DNA from: Hyphomicrobiales bacterium
GTDB lineage: Bacteria > Pseudomonadota > Alphaproteobacteria > Rhizobiales > CAYWUX01
Length of the DNA: 5,595 nucleotides
Direction: 5' to 3'
NCBI GenBank assembly: GCA_028279265.1
Contig: JANQOC010000640.1
Coordinates: forward strand, 1-5,595
Shown: positions 1 through 5,595 of the stretch, piece by piece
Position numbering within the stretch: position 1 is the stretch's first letter
Layout: each line of letters begins with the position of its first letter
Translations under genes and position numbers: made by a program
Notes under the pieces: model-generated
What the model saw: the letters and a program-made list of their open reading frames with translations, nothing else
Told to the model about the DNA's origin: nothing
Databases searched by the model: none

Positions 1-1422
1 TTTTTGTTTTCAGATCAGCATGCTCAGAAAATCACCGGCTGTTATGGAGACGCGTATGTCAATACACCCAATTTGGACAAGCTTGCCGATAGGGGGGTAA
101 GGTTCGACAATGCCTATTGCCCCTCTCCCTTATGTGTGCCAAGCCGCATGTCCTTTCTCACGGGCCGTTATCCCTCGCAACAAGAAGTCTGGATGAATGA
201 TGATTTTCTTCCTTCGGATATTCCGACCTTCGCCCATGCACTCGGGGCCGCAGGTTGCAAGCCGACGTTGTTCGGGCGGTTGCATGCCGTCGGTCCGGAC
301 CAGTTGCATGGCTATGTCACAAGGGAAGTCGGGGATCACAGTCCGAACTGGATTGGGGTTGAAAAGCATGACATGGGCCCCCTCAAAGGTGCTGCCGGAC
401 CGGGGCGGGCAACCCTGGACAAATCCGGTATTGGTCAAAGCGCGTATGAGCTCAAGGATCTGGACACCGTCGAGGCCGCCTTGAACTATTTCGACAGTCA
501 TAGTGTCGATGATCCATTTTGTGTGACCGTTGGCCTTATGCTTCCCCATGCGCCTTATGTTGCTCAACGCGAGGATTATAAACTTTACGAAGGGAAGATA
601 GATCCGGCCCCCATACCGGCACCGGAAAAGGAACATCCCTGGCTGGCCTGGTGGCGGCACAAGCATGACATTGTCGACGTTCCCGAAGAGTACGCCATTC
701 GGGCACGAACTGCCTACTATGCGCTTGTCACTTCCATGGACCGCATGATTGGAAGACTACTCGAAAAACTCGAAGAAAAAGGCCTGCTTGAAAATACGCT
801 TATCGTCTATGCATCCGATCATGGCGAACAAATCGGAGAACGTGGATTATGGTGGAAACATACCTTCTACGAGGAGTCCGTCAAAATTCCATTGATCCTG
901 TCCTGGCCCGATCGTTTGCCGCAGGGAGAACAAAGGGATCAGGTCGTTAACCTCATCGATCTCAATGCGACATTCCTGGAGGCTCTGGGAGCGGATTCGC
1001 TGCCAAACAGTATGGGGAAAAGCCTGTTGGGTATTGCCCAGAGCTCCAACTCATCCTGGGACAATGAAACATTTTCAGAATATTGTTCGGATGTAACGAA
1101 ATGGGATGGAATGCGTCAGCGAATGATCCGTAAGGATAATTGGAAACTCATTTACTACCATGGATTCGAGCCGCAGCTGTTCGATCTTGACGCGGACCCC
1201 CTCGAGATCAACGACCTCTCCGGGGAAACGGAATGTCAGGAATTGAAGGCGTCGCTGTTGCAAAAGCTTCTCGACGGCTGGCATCCCGATGACATTGAAC
1301 AACGAATGATCCGCAAGCAACGGGATAAGGAAATAATCGGAAGGTGGGCGATAAAAACCGCTCCTCCGGAAACCTACAGATGGGCCTTGAAGCCGGAAAT
1401 GAACTATTTGCGTAATGAGTGA
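1..1422 (+). CDS. Cytoplasmic type I sulfatase, copy 1 (5' end cut by window)
   Basis: Formylglycine-dependent sulfatase of the alkaline phosphatase fold, expected to hydrolyse a sulfate ester. The reading frame is open from base 1 (Phe-Leu-Phe-Ser-Asp-Gln-His), and alignment with the next gene suggests about nine residues lie upstream. Visible motifs: the metal-binding Ser-Asp-Gln-His near nt 10-21; the activation motif CVPSR at nt 133-147 followed by TGR, where the Cys becomes formylglycine; GRLH near nt 271-282; the PHAPY catalytic-His segment near nt 544; and the second metal site SDHGEQIGERG starting near nt 814, followed by a Lys in WWKH. The 'GPDQLHG' block and the 'SDHGE..GERG.W.K..FYE' block resemble choline sulfatases (BetC-like), but the substrate is not determined. 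The C-terminus carries a GWHPDDIEQR segment like that of choline sulfatases. The gene ends in TGA overlapping the next start by 8 nt, implying translational coupling. Family assignment is secure; specificity is not. Confidence 0.95.
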   Translation, partial: FLFSDQHAQKITGCYGDAYVNTPNLDKLADRGVRFDNAYCPSPLCVPSRMSFLTGRYPSQQEVWMNDDFLPSDIPTFAHALGAAGCKPTLFGRLHAVGPDQLHGYVTREVGDHSPNWIGVEKHDMGPLKGAAGPGRATLDKSGIGQSAYELKDLDTVEAALNYFDSHSVDDPFCVTVGLMLPHAPYVAQREDYKLYEGKIDPAPIPAPEKEHPWLAWWRHKHDIVDVPEEYAIRARTAYYALVTSMDRMIGRLLEKLEEKGLLENTLIVYASDHGEQIGERGLWWKHTFYEESVKIPLILSWPDRLPQGEQRDQVVNLIDLNATFLEALGADSLPNSMGKSLLGIAQSSNSSWDNETFSEYCSDVTKWDGMRQRMIRKDNWKLIYYHGFEPQLFDLDADPLEINDLSGETECQELKASLLQKLLDGWHPDDIEQRMIRKQRDKEIIGRWAIKTAPPETYRWALKPEMNYLRNE

Positions 1423-2866
1423 ACGTCGCCCGAATATTGTCTTCATGTTCTCGGATCAGCATGCTGCCTCCTTTACCGGCTGTTATGGAGATCGCTGGGC
1501 GGACACGCCCAACATTGACCGGCTTGCACAAACAGGATGCCTTTTCGAAAATGCTTATTGCCCATCACCGCTTTGCGTTCCCGCGCGCATGGCCATGCTG
1601 ACAGCGCAATATCCCCATGATATCGGTGTCCATACAAACCGTGACTATCTCAGGTCCGATACGCCGACTTTTGTTCATGCGCTCGGTGTTGCCGGTTACA
1701 GAACCAGCCTGATTGGCCGCATGCATTTTATCGGTCCAGATCAGCATCATGGATTTCAAGAACGGCCCTTCGGCGATATCAGTGTCAACTGGCCGGGATC
1801 GCCTTTGATTGACTATGGAAATTTGAATAGAGCTCGTGGGACAAAGGGGCCGACTTTGCAATATGCCGGCAAGGGTGAAACCATCATCCACAAATATGAC
1901 CGGGCGGTAACGAAAAGTGCTGTAGACTTTATCGATCAGTTGGGTAAAAGCGGAAACTCTCGTCCGTTTTTCATGACGATCGGTTGGTACGGGCCTCATC
2001 CTCCCTACATTGCCCTCGAAGAAGACTATGCTTATTTTGACGGCCAGTTACCCCCGCCGCAGCACGGATCCCCAAATCTTGATAGGGAGCACCCCTATCT
2101 AAAGTCCTGGCGAAAACAGGCGGAATTCGAAGCAATCCCCGATAATCATATCCGCAATGCACGGACTGCTTATTACGGTAATGTGCGGATGATCGACCGG
2201 CAGGTGGGCAAGGTCATCGAAGCATTAAAGAAAAACAATCTCGATGGGAATACGTTGATTGTTTATGCCTCGGATCATGGAGAACAATTAGGGGAAAGGG
2301 GATTCTGGCAGAAAAATACGTTTTACGAACATTCGATTAAAGTTCCCTTGGTCTGGAACTGGCCGGGCCAGACTAAATCCCAGCAGCGGCGGACTGAAGT
2401 CGTCAACCTGATCGACATGGCCACGAGCTTTATCGATGTTGCAAAAGCGCCGGAGCTGCCAAATGGAAAAGGCCGCAGTTTCCTGGATCTCGTTCGGGGA
2501 GAAACCATTGATTGGGAAAATCTGACGTTTAGCGAGTTCTATGGTGGACTCGTCAGTATCAAAACATCCGAAATCGCAAATCGAATGCTAAGGACGGATC
2601 GCTACAAATATATTTATTACCACGGATTTCCGGGTCAGTTGTTCGACATGACAGAAGATCCATTTGAGACAACCGATCTAATTGAAGATCCTTCATACCG
2701 CAACATAGCTCGGGAATTGCGGGATATGGTTCTGAAAGGCTGGTCACCCGAGCAACTGACACAGCGAATTGCGAATAAAGAACGGGACGTGGAAATTCTG
2801 AAAAATTGGACAAAAATCGTGCAGCCGGCCGAATCCCATCGCTGGCCGAAAGCGGGGCCGAGTTGA
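1415..2866 (+). CDS. Cytoplasmic type I sulfatase, copy 2 (paralogue of upstream gene)
   Basis: Complete 483-residue sulfatase. The ATG at 1415 gives MSERRPNIVFMFSDQHA, placing the first beta strand and metal-binding Asp14-Gln15 where the family has them. No signal peptide is visible, so a cytoplasmic location is expected. Motifs: CVPAR at residues 54-58 (Cys54 is the formylglycine candidate); GRMHFIGPDQ at 101-110; PHPPY with His195; SDHGEQLGERG with Asp287/His288; Lys300. After CVPAR the usual TGR is TAQ (63-65), so the extended activation motif is degenerate while its core is intact. The C-terminus has a GWSPEQLTQR segment like copy 1. It is a clear tandem duplicate of the upstream gene: for example, 17 identical bases at 34-50 and 1475-1491. 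It starts inside the previous gene (ATGAGTGA overlap) and its TGA overlaps the next TTG start. A choline-sulfatase-like specificity is possible; another small organosulfate is equally possible. Confidence 0.96.
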   Translation: MSERRPNIVFMFSDQHAASFTGCYGDRWADTPNIDRLAQTGCLFENAYCPSPLCVPARMAMLTAQYPHDIGVHTNRDYLRSDTPTFVHALGVAGYRTSLIGRMHFIGPDQHHGFQERPFGDISVNWPGSPLIDYGNLNRARGTKGPTLQYAGKGETIIHKYDRAVTKSAVDFIDQLGKSGNSRPFFMTIGWYGPHPPYIALEEDYAYFDGQLPPPQHGSPNLDREHPYLKSWRKQAEFEAIPDNHIRNARTAYYGNVRMIDRQVGKVIEALKKNNLDGNTLIVYASDHGEQLGERGFWQKNTFYEHSIKVPLVWNWPGQTKSQQRRTEVVNLIDMATSFIDVAKAPELPNGKGRSFLDLVRGETIDWENLTFSEFYGGLVSIKTSEIANRMLRTDRYKYIYYHGFPGQLFDMTEDPFETTDLIEDPSYRNIARELRDMVLKGWSPEQLTQRIANKERDVEILKNWTKIVQPAESHRWPKAGPS

Positions 2867-3936
2867 ATATACAATCCATACATCTTCATCCGTTTGTTCA
2901 ACCATTGCCCAAAACACTCCGGAATGCCCGGAAACGCCCCCACAAGAAGGAAATGCTCAATGTATCAGTCGAACTCTCTTCGGGAATACGAGGATATGGC
3001 GAGTGCTGGACAGCTGGTATCGGGATTGAAGCCCTTGATAAGATACTACGCTCGAAACTATCGACAGACCTTGAGTCCCTATCTCCGGCCGAGGCACGTG
3101 AACATCTTCGCAAGGGCTTGTCCGAAGCCATAGACAACAACGACAATGTATTGGCGGCAGCCGTGAGCGGTCTCGATTGCGCTTGCTGGGATGCCGAGGC
3201 GAAGGCAGCCGGTATTCCCCTCTGCGAACTTCTGGGAGCGAAACGTCGTGATGTCTACTGTTATGCCAGTGGGGGACTTTATGACGATGAACAAGGGATC
3301 GAAGAGTTAAAGAATGAGGTCCGCGGTTATGTCCGACAGGGATTTGACGCCGTCAAAATCAAAGTCGCCGGTCTTCCCATGGATGACGATATGGCACGGG
3401 TCCAGGCGGTGCGGGAAGCCATAGGGCCCGATGTGAAGCTGATGGTTGATGCCAATACGGTTTATTCCGTTGAAAACGCCCGCAGCTTTGCGCATGCGAT
3501 CAACGATCGGGACATCTATTGGTTTGAAGAGCCCTGCCCTGAAACAGCACTTGCAGAGCTTTGTTCGGATTGCGATTTGCCGATTTGCGGTTATGAGCGA
3601 CTTGTGGGAAAAAATTCAATTAGCGACCTTGTCGAACCAGGTCATCTGGATTTCATCCAGTTCGACCTCTCCATGTGTGGAGGCATCACAGAAGCGATAG
3701 AAATATTGAATGTTACCGGAGACCTTCCAGTCACCCTTCATGGTGCATCCAGCGTATTCTTGTTTATGACAAATCTCCAGTTCGCTTCCGCCTTTGACCA
3801 GATTGAGTCTATCGAATTTCATAAAGTTCACCAGTGGCCGGTGCAAGGAATTGTCGGGCCTGACATCGTCAGGCGACCCGGCCTGGTATCTCCCTCCGGG
3901 AAAGCAGGCATTGGTGTGTCATTGCCGTCAAATTGA
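2863..3936 (+). CDS. Enolase-superfamily enzyme, mandelate racemase subgroup (likely acid-sugar dehydratase or racemase/epimerase)
   Basis: A 357-residue protein if started at the TTG at 2863, which gives MNIQSIHLHPFVQPLP, a typical N-terminal capping-domain strand, and overlaps the sulfatase stop as TTGA. A farther TTG at 2806 would add 19 residues wholly inside the sulfatase gene; the first in-frame ATG (2953) would remove that first strand. The barrel carries the full subgroup set (numbering from 2863): KIK with Lys165 and Lys167; metal ligands Asp196 (VDAN), Glu222 (FEEP) and Glu245 (YERL); the Asp268/His293 dyad (QFDLSMCGG and TLHG); and Glu318 (IEFH). These enzymes abstract a proton alpha to a carboxylate, giving dehydration or 1,1-proton transfer. 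Cytoplasmic, Mg-dependent (family knowledge). Position after two sulfatases suggests it acts on the desulfated hydroxy acid. Specific substrate unknown. Confidence 0.92.
   Translation: MNIQSIHLHPFVQPLPKTLRNARKRPHKKEMLNVSVELSSGIRGYGECWTAGIGIEALDKILRSKLSTDLESLSPAEAREHLRKGLSEAIDNNDNVLAAAVSGLDCACWDAEAKAAGIPLCELLGAKRRDVYCYASGGLYDDEQGIEELKNEVRGYVRQGFDAVKIKVAGLPMDDDMARVQAVREAIGPDVKLMVDANTVYSVENARSFAHAINDRDIYWFEEPCPETALAELCSDCDLPICGYERLVGKNSISDLVEPGHLDFIQFDLSMCGGITEAIEILNVTGDLPVTLHGASSVFLFMTNLQFASAFDQIESIEFHKVHQWPVQGIVGPDIVRRPGLVSPSGKAGIGVSLPSN
3853..3877. repeat. Inverted repeat inside the 3' end of the enolase-superfamily gene
   Basis: GCCTGAC at 3858-3864 and GTCAGGC at 3868-3874 form a perfect 7-bp stem around a 3-nt loop; GTC at 3853-3855 and GAC at 3875-3877 extend it past a 2-nt bulge. 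No T-run follows, so it is not an intrinsic terminator. It lies about 60 nt before the stop codon. It could be an mRNA hairpin before the downstream gap or just coincidence within coding sequence. Confidence 0.4.
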
Positions 3937-4014
3937 CAGGAGTGCTCCGGCCTGAGAAGGCACATAACACAGCTCACCAAGTGACAACGTAACCGGAACC
4001 CCCCTAACAAAGTG

Positions 4015-4022
4015 GGAAGGAA
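4015..4022 (+). promoter_or_regulatory. Ribosome binding site of the dehydrogenase gene
   Basis: GGAAGGAA, containing an AAGGAA core, ends 8 nt before the ATG at 4031. It is the clearest Shine-Dalgarno sequence in the window, in contrast to the overlapped starts of the two preceding genes, and supports ATG 4031 as the true start. The gap at 3937-4030 shows no convincing promoter or terminator, so this gene may still be read from the upstream transcript. Confidence 0.8.
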
Positions 4023-4030
4023 ATTCGATC

Positions 4031-4978
4031 ATGAAATTCTATAAGTCTGTTGCCATTATCGGAGCCGGAACGATGGGGCACGCCCTGGGATTGGTCCATG
4101 CCCTGGCCGGATGTAATGTTCGTCTTTACGACAACTCAAGCCAGAAAATTCGGGAGGCTGACCAAAACATAGGAAGGGCATTGGAAACTCTTGTCGAGGC
4201 GAAAGAAATTTCGACGCATGAGGTCGCAGCGGTGCAAGATAAAATTGATTGTGTCGATTCACTGGAAGGTGCGGTATTCGATGCGGATCTGATAATCGAG
4301 GCGATATCGGAAGATGCGGCATTGAAACAGACACTCTACCGGAGCCTTGCTGATATCATGTCACCGTCAAGTACATTGGCGAGCAACACATCCTTCCTAG
4401 ATGTGTTTCCTCTGATCCCCGACAGTTTGCAGAACCGGGCCATGATCGTACATTGGTACTCTCCCCCCTATATCATAGACCTGGTTGATGTCGTGCCGGG
4501 CCCGGTATGTGATAGCAATAACACAAGGCAAATGGTGGACTTTTTAAACTCCATGGCAAAGCGCCCGATTGTATTCAAAAAATTTCTGCCCGGATATATT
4601 GCGAACCGTATACAAGGAGCCATCAATCAGGAAGTTTTCAGTTTGATAGATCAAGAGATTGTGTCGCCCGAAGATATTGACTGTTCGATCATCCACGGAC
4701 TTGCACTCCGTCTTGCAACAATGGGACATGTGCAGAAACTGGATTATACAGGTCTTGATATCGTTCAAAGCGTGTTTGCCGCACGTTCGAAGGAAAAAGG
4801 GGTTCCTGACGCCAATTGCCGAACTCTGGACAAACTCGTTGCCGATGGGGCAGTTGGTGTGCAATCAGGTCGGGGATTTTACGAATATGAAGGTCAACAA
4901 GTCGACGAGCTGTTTAGAAAACGTGATCTCAACTTACTGAAGCTTCGTCGCCAACTCTCATTCATCCGAGAAGATTAG
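4031..4978 (+). CDS. 3-hydroxyacyl-CoA dehydrogenase family NAD-dependent dehydrogenase, lambda-crystallin / L-gulonate 3-dehydrogenase-like
   Basis: Complete 315-residue oxidoreductase. N-terminal Rossmann fold: GAGTMG at residues 11-16, with Asp34 ending the second strand (RLYD), which favours NAD over NADP. SNTS at 118-121 and His141 (HWYSPP) mark the active site; GYIANRI (Asn192) starts the helical C-terminal domain; GVQSGRGFYEYEG (276-288) is the family's closing motif. Compared with classical enzymes the catalytic-dyad Glu, 12 residues after the His, is Asp153 (LVDVV), and HFxNP reads HWYSP. The IVSPEDID segment (210-217) and the extra C-terminal tail RDLNLLKLRRQL resemble lambda-crystallin/L-gulonate 3-dehydrogenase, so a free hydroxy acid is more likely than an acyl-CoA as substrate. 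L-carnitine dehydrogenase, of similar size, is an alternative. It lies 94 nt after the enolase-superfamily gene, same strand, probably the same pathway. Confidence 0.9.
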   Translation: MKFYKSVAIIGAGTMGHALGLVHALAGCNVRLYDNSSQKIREADQNIGRALETLVEAKEISTHEVAAVQDKIDCVDSLEGAVFDADLIIEAISEDAALKQTLYRSLADIMSPSSTLASNTSFLDVFPLIPDSLQNRAMIVHWYSPPYIIDLVDVVPGPVCDSNNTRQMVDFLNSMAKRPIVFKKFLPGYIANRIQGAINQEVFSLIDQEIVSPEDIDCSIIHGLALRLATMGHVQKLDYTGLDIVQSVFAARSKEKGVPDANCRTLDKLVADGAVGVQSGRGFYEYEGQQVDELFRKRDLNLLKLRRQLSFIRED

Positions 4979-4981
4979 GAC

Positions 4982-5002
4982 ATTAGTACCAATGATACTA
5001 AT
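4982..5002. promoter_or_regulatory. Perfect 21-bp interrupted palindrome, operator-like
   Basis: ATTAGTA at 4982-4988 and TACTAAT at 4996-5002 are perfect inverted copies separated by 7 nt, starting 4 nt after the dehydrogenase stop codon. The size, AT-rich arms and roughly 14-bp centre-to-centre distance are in the range bound by dimeric winged-helix regulators such as MarR proteins, and a MarR gene lies nearby. As an RNA hairpin it would be weak and no T-run follows, so a terminator role is unlikely. No clear promoter sits beside it, so the operator reading is an inference. Confidence 0.45.
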
Positions 5003-5154
5003 CGCCGATTGGTTGAAAAGCATCCCGGAATGAGAGGGTCGTGTGTTGCCTTAATCTGTTGTGGCCACGCCCCATAACCGAAGCCATTGGTCGCGGGAGA
5101 AAAATGGCTAAAATTTTGACTGTATTTGTCAGAAAAATTGAAAGCGCTCTATGA

Positions 5155-5338
5155 CAGCTTTTTGGCACAACACAGCTATATTGAAGCTTAGTGATTTGTA
5201 TCCGCTTTTGGCACATAGCAGACTCTTTCGCGCCTCACCTGTTATGTCCGCTTTCGGGGGTAAAGCGGATATCAAATTTAGAGCAGGTAATTTCCGTTAA
5301 TGACCCAAGGCGGACATCAGAATACCAAGTTGGTTCGA
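5155..5338. repeat. Series of degenerate hairpin repeats with 46-bp period
   Basis: Left arms begin at 5201, 5247 and 5293 (TCCGCTTT, TCCGCTTT, TCCG), exactly 46 bp apart. A decayed fourth unit fits at 5155, since TTTTGGCACA recurs at 5160-5169 and 5206-5215, also 46 bp apart. Each unit seems to be a hairpin of about 22 nt followed by a dissimilar stretch. The best one is perfect over 8 bp: TCCGCTTT 5247-5254 with AAAGCGGA 5262-5269, extendable through ATG/TAT. The unit at 5201 pairs with AGCAGA (one mismatch); that at 5293 pairs TCCG with CGGA at 5311-5314. The right arms of units 3 and 4 agree at 11 of 13 positions. This may be a dispersed extragenic palindromic element; copy 1 is the least certain. 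Confidence 0.55.
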
Positions 5339-5345
5339 TCAAATA

Positions 5346-5595
5346 TTAGAGTGGTTTGCGAAACTCTGGTCTCATCAACGATTTCAAGGCTTCTGCGACT
5401 GCCCCCACATCGTGTTTCTCGGAAAGTATCCCAACGTGCTGTTGGATGAGTGGACCATAGAAAACCCACATCTTTTTTCGAATATTGCAACCTCTGGAGT
5501 TTATCTTCAATATTTTGCCACGACCGTCCTTTGAGTCACGATACTCATTCACATAACCTTTCTCAATAATCCGTCGTACCAATTTGGAGAGATTG
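5346..5595 (-). CDS. MarR-family transcriptional regulator, C-terminal part (5' end cut by window)
   Basis: The minus-strand frame is open to the window edge and ends at TAA (5348-5346). It reads N-L-S-K-L-V-R-R-I-I-E-K-G-Y-V followed by a wing with D-S-K-D-G-R-G-K and I-L-K-I-N-S-R-G. This matches the MarR recognition-helix end, the 'EKGLV' turn, the beta-wing with its D-x-R signature and the final 'LT..G' strand, where Thr is Ser here. Then come helical C-terminal residues expected to join the dimer interface. About 83 residues are visible; the N-terminal dimerisation helix and the start of the DNA-binding domain lie beyond 5595. MarR proteins are usually ligand-responsive repressors acting on adjacent genes, but this gene converges on the operon, so its target cannot be assigned; the palindrome at 4982-5002 is a candidate. 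Family call is firm, role open. Confidence 0.85.
   Translation of the reverse strand, partial: NLSKLVRRIIEKGYVNEYRDSKDGRGKILKINSRGCNIRKKMWVFYGPLIQQHVGILSEKHDVGAVAEALKSLMRPEFRKPL

Larger units (their letters stand above)
4979..5345. other. Gene-free interval between convergent genes
   Basis: This 367-bp stretch separates the plus-strand operon from the minus-strand MarR gene. I see no plausible protein gene: the longest open frame (4998-5216, minus) has no family features or ribosome binding site. It holds the palindrome at 4982-5002, a weak GCCATT/AATGGC inverted repeat (5083-5088, 5103-5108), and the 46-bp-spaced hairpin series from about 5155 to 5338. No stem followed by a T-run, and hence no standard intrinsic terminator, is visible for either converging gene. 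Confidence 0.7.

Noticed and set aside
130..666. Open frame on the minus strand (178 codons)
   Set aside because: It lies wholly antisense to the first sulfatase, whose motifs are intact, and its translation shows no recognisable domain.
1565..1999. Open frame on the minus strand (144 codons)
   Set aside because: Antisense to the second sulfatase, with no family features; a shadow of the real gene.
1..2866. Choline sulfatase (betC) naming of the two sulfatases
   Set aside because: Motifs resemble that branch, but there is no choline oxidation gene nearby and the downstream enzymes point to a hydroxy-acid substrate, so no symbol was assigned.
5117..5145. Sigma-70-type promoter starting from TTGACT
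   Set aside because: No acceptable -10 hexamer lies 16-18 nt downstream and no plus-strand gene follows.
4998..5216. 72-codon minus-strand open frame in the gap after the dehydrogenase
   Set aside because: No ribosome binding site or domain; it runs through the palindrome and the first hairpin repeats, so a protein is unlikely.
5247..5272. Intrinsic terminator for either converging gene
   Set aside because: The stem is good but no T-run follows on either strand; it fits the repeat series better.
5155..5338. CRISPR array
   Set aside because: The period is 46 bp, but the repeated part is short and degenerate, conserved mainly in hairpin arms, with at most four units and no cas gene.

Overview
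The window looks like part of an accessory catabolic locus from a proteobacterium, probably an aquatic or soil alphaproteobacterium. That is an inference from roughly balanced base composition, tightly overlapped genes, use of a TTG start, and the families present. No rRNA, tRNA or housekeeping marker is here to settle the taxonomy.

Layout: (1) 1-1422 (+), a type I sulfatase missing only about its first nine residues at the window edge. (2) 1415-2866 (+), a second, paralogous sulfatase overlapping the first by 8 nt. (3) 2863-3936 (+), an enolase-superfamily enzyme of the mandelate racemase subgroup, overlapping the second sulfatase by 4 nt at a TTG start. (4) A 94-nt gap with a good ribosome binding site, then 4031-4978 (+), a 3-hydroxyacyl-CoA-dehydrogenase-family NAD-dependent enzyme whose length and tail resemble lambda-crystallin / L-gulonate 3-dehydrogenase. 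(5) 4979-5345, a gene-free stretch with a perfect 7+7 palindrome just after gene 4 and a series of hairpins whose left arms recur every 46 bp. (6) 5346-5595 (-), the C-terminal part of a MarR-family regulator converging on the operon.

How the genes may work together (inference): neither sulfatase appears to be exported, so a small sulfate ester would be imported and desulfated in the cytoplasm. The freed hydroxy acid could then be dehydrated or epimerised by the enolase-superfamily enzyme and oxidised at a hydroxyl by the dehydrogenase. That is the logic of a sulfated sugar-acid or sulfated hydroxy-acid utilisation operon. The substrate cannot be read from the sequence; the sulfatases resemble the choline-sulfatase branch in their motifs, but the two downstream enzymes do not fit choline sulfate breakdown.

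Most notable points: the paired sulfatases with different activation-motif tails (TGR versus TAQ); a Glu-to-Asp change at the catalytic dyad position of the dehydrogenase; the operator-like palindrome; and the 46-bp hairpin series.
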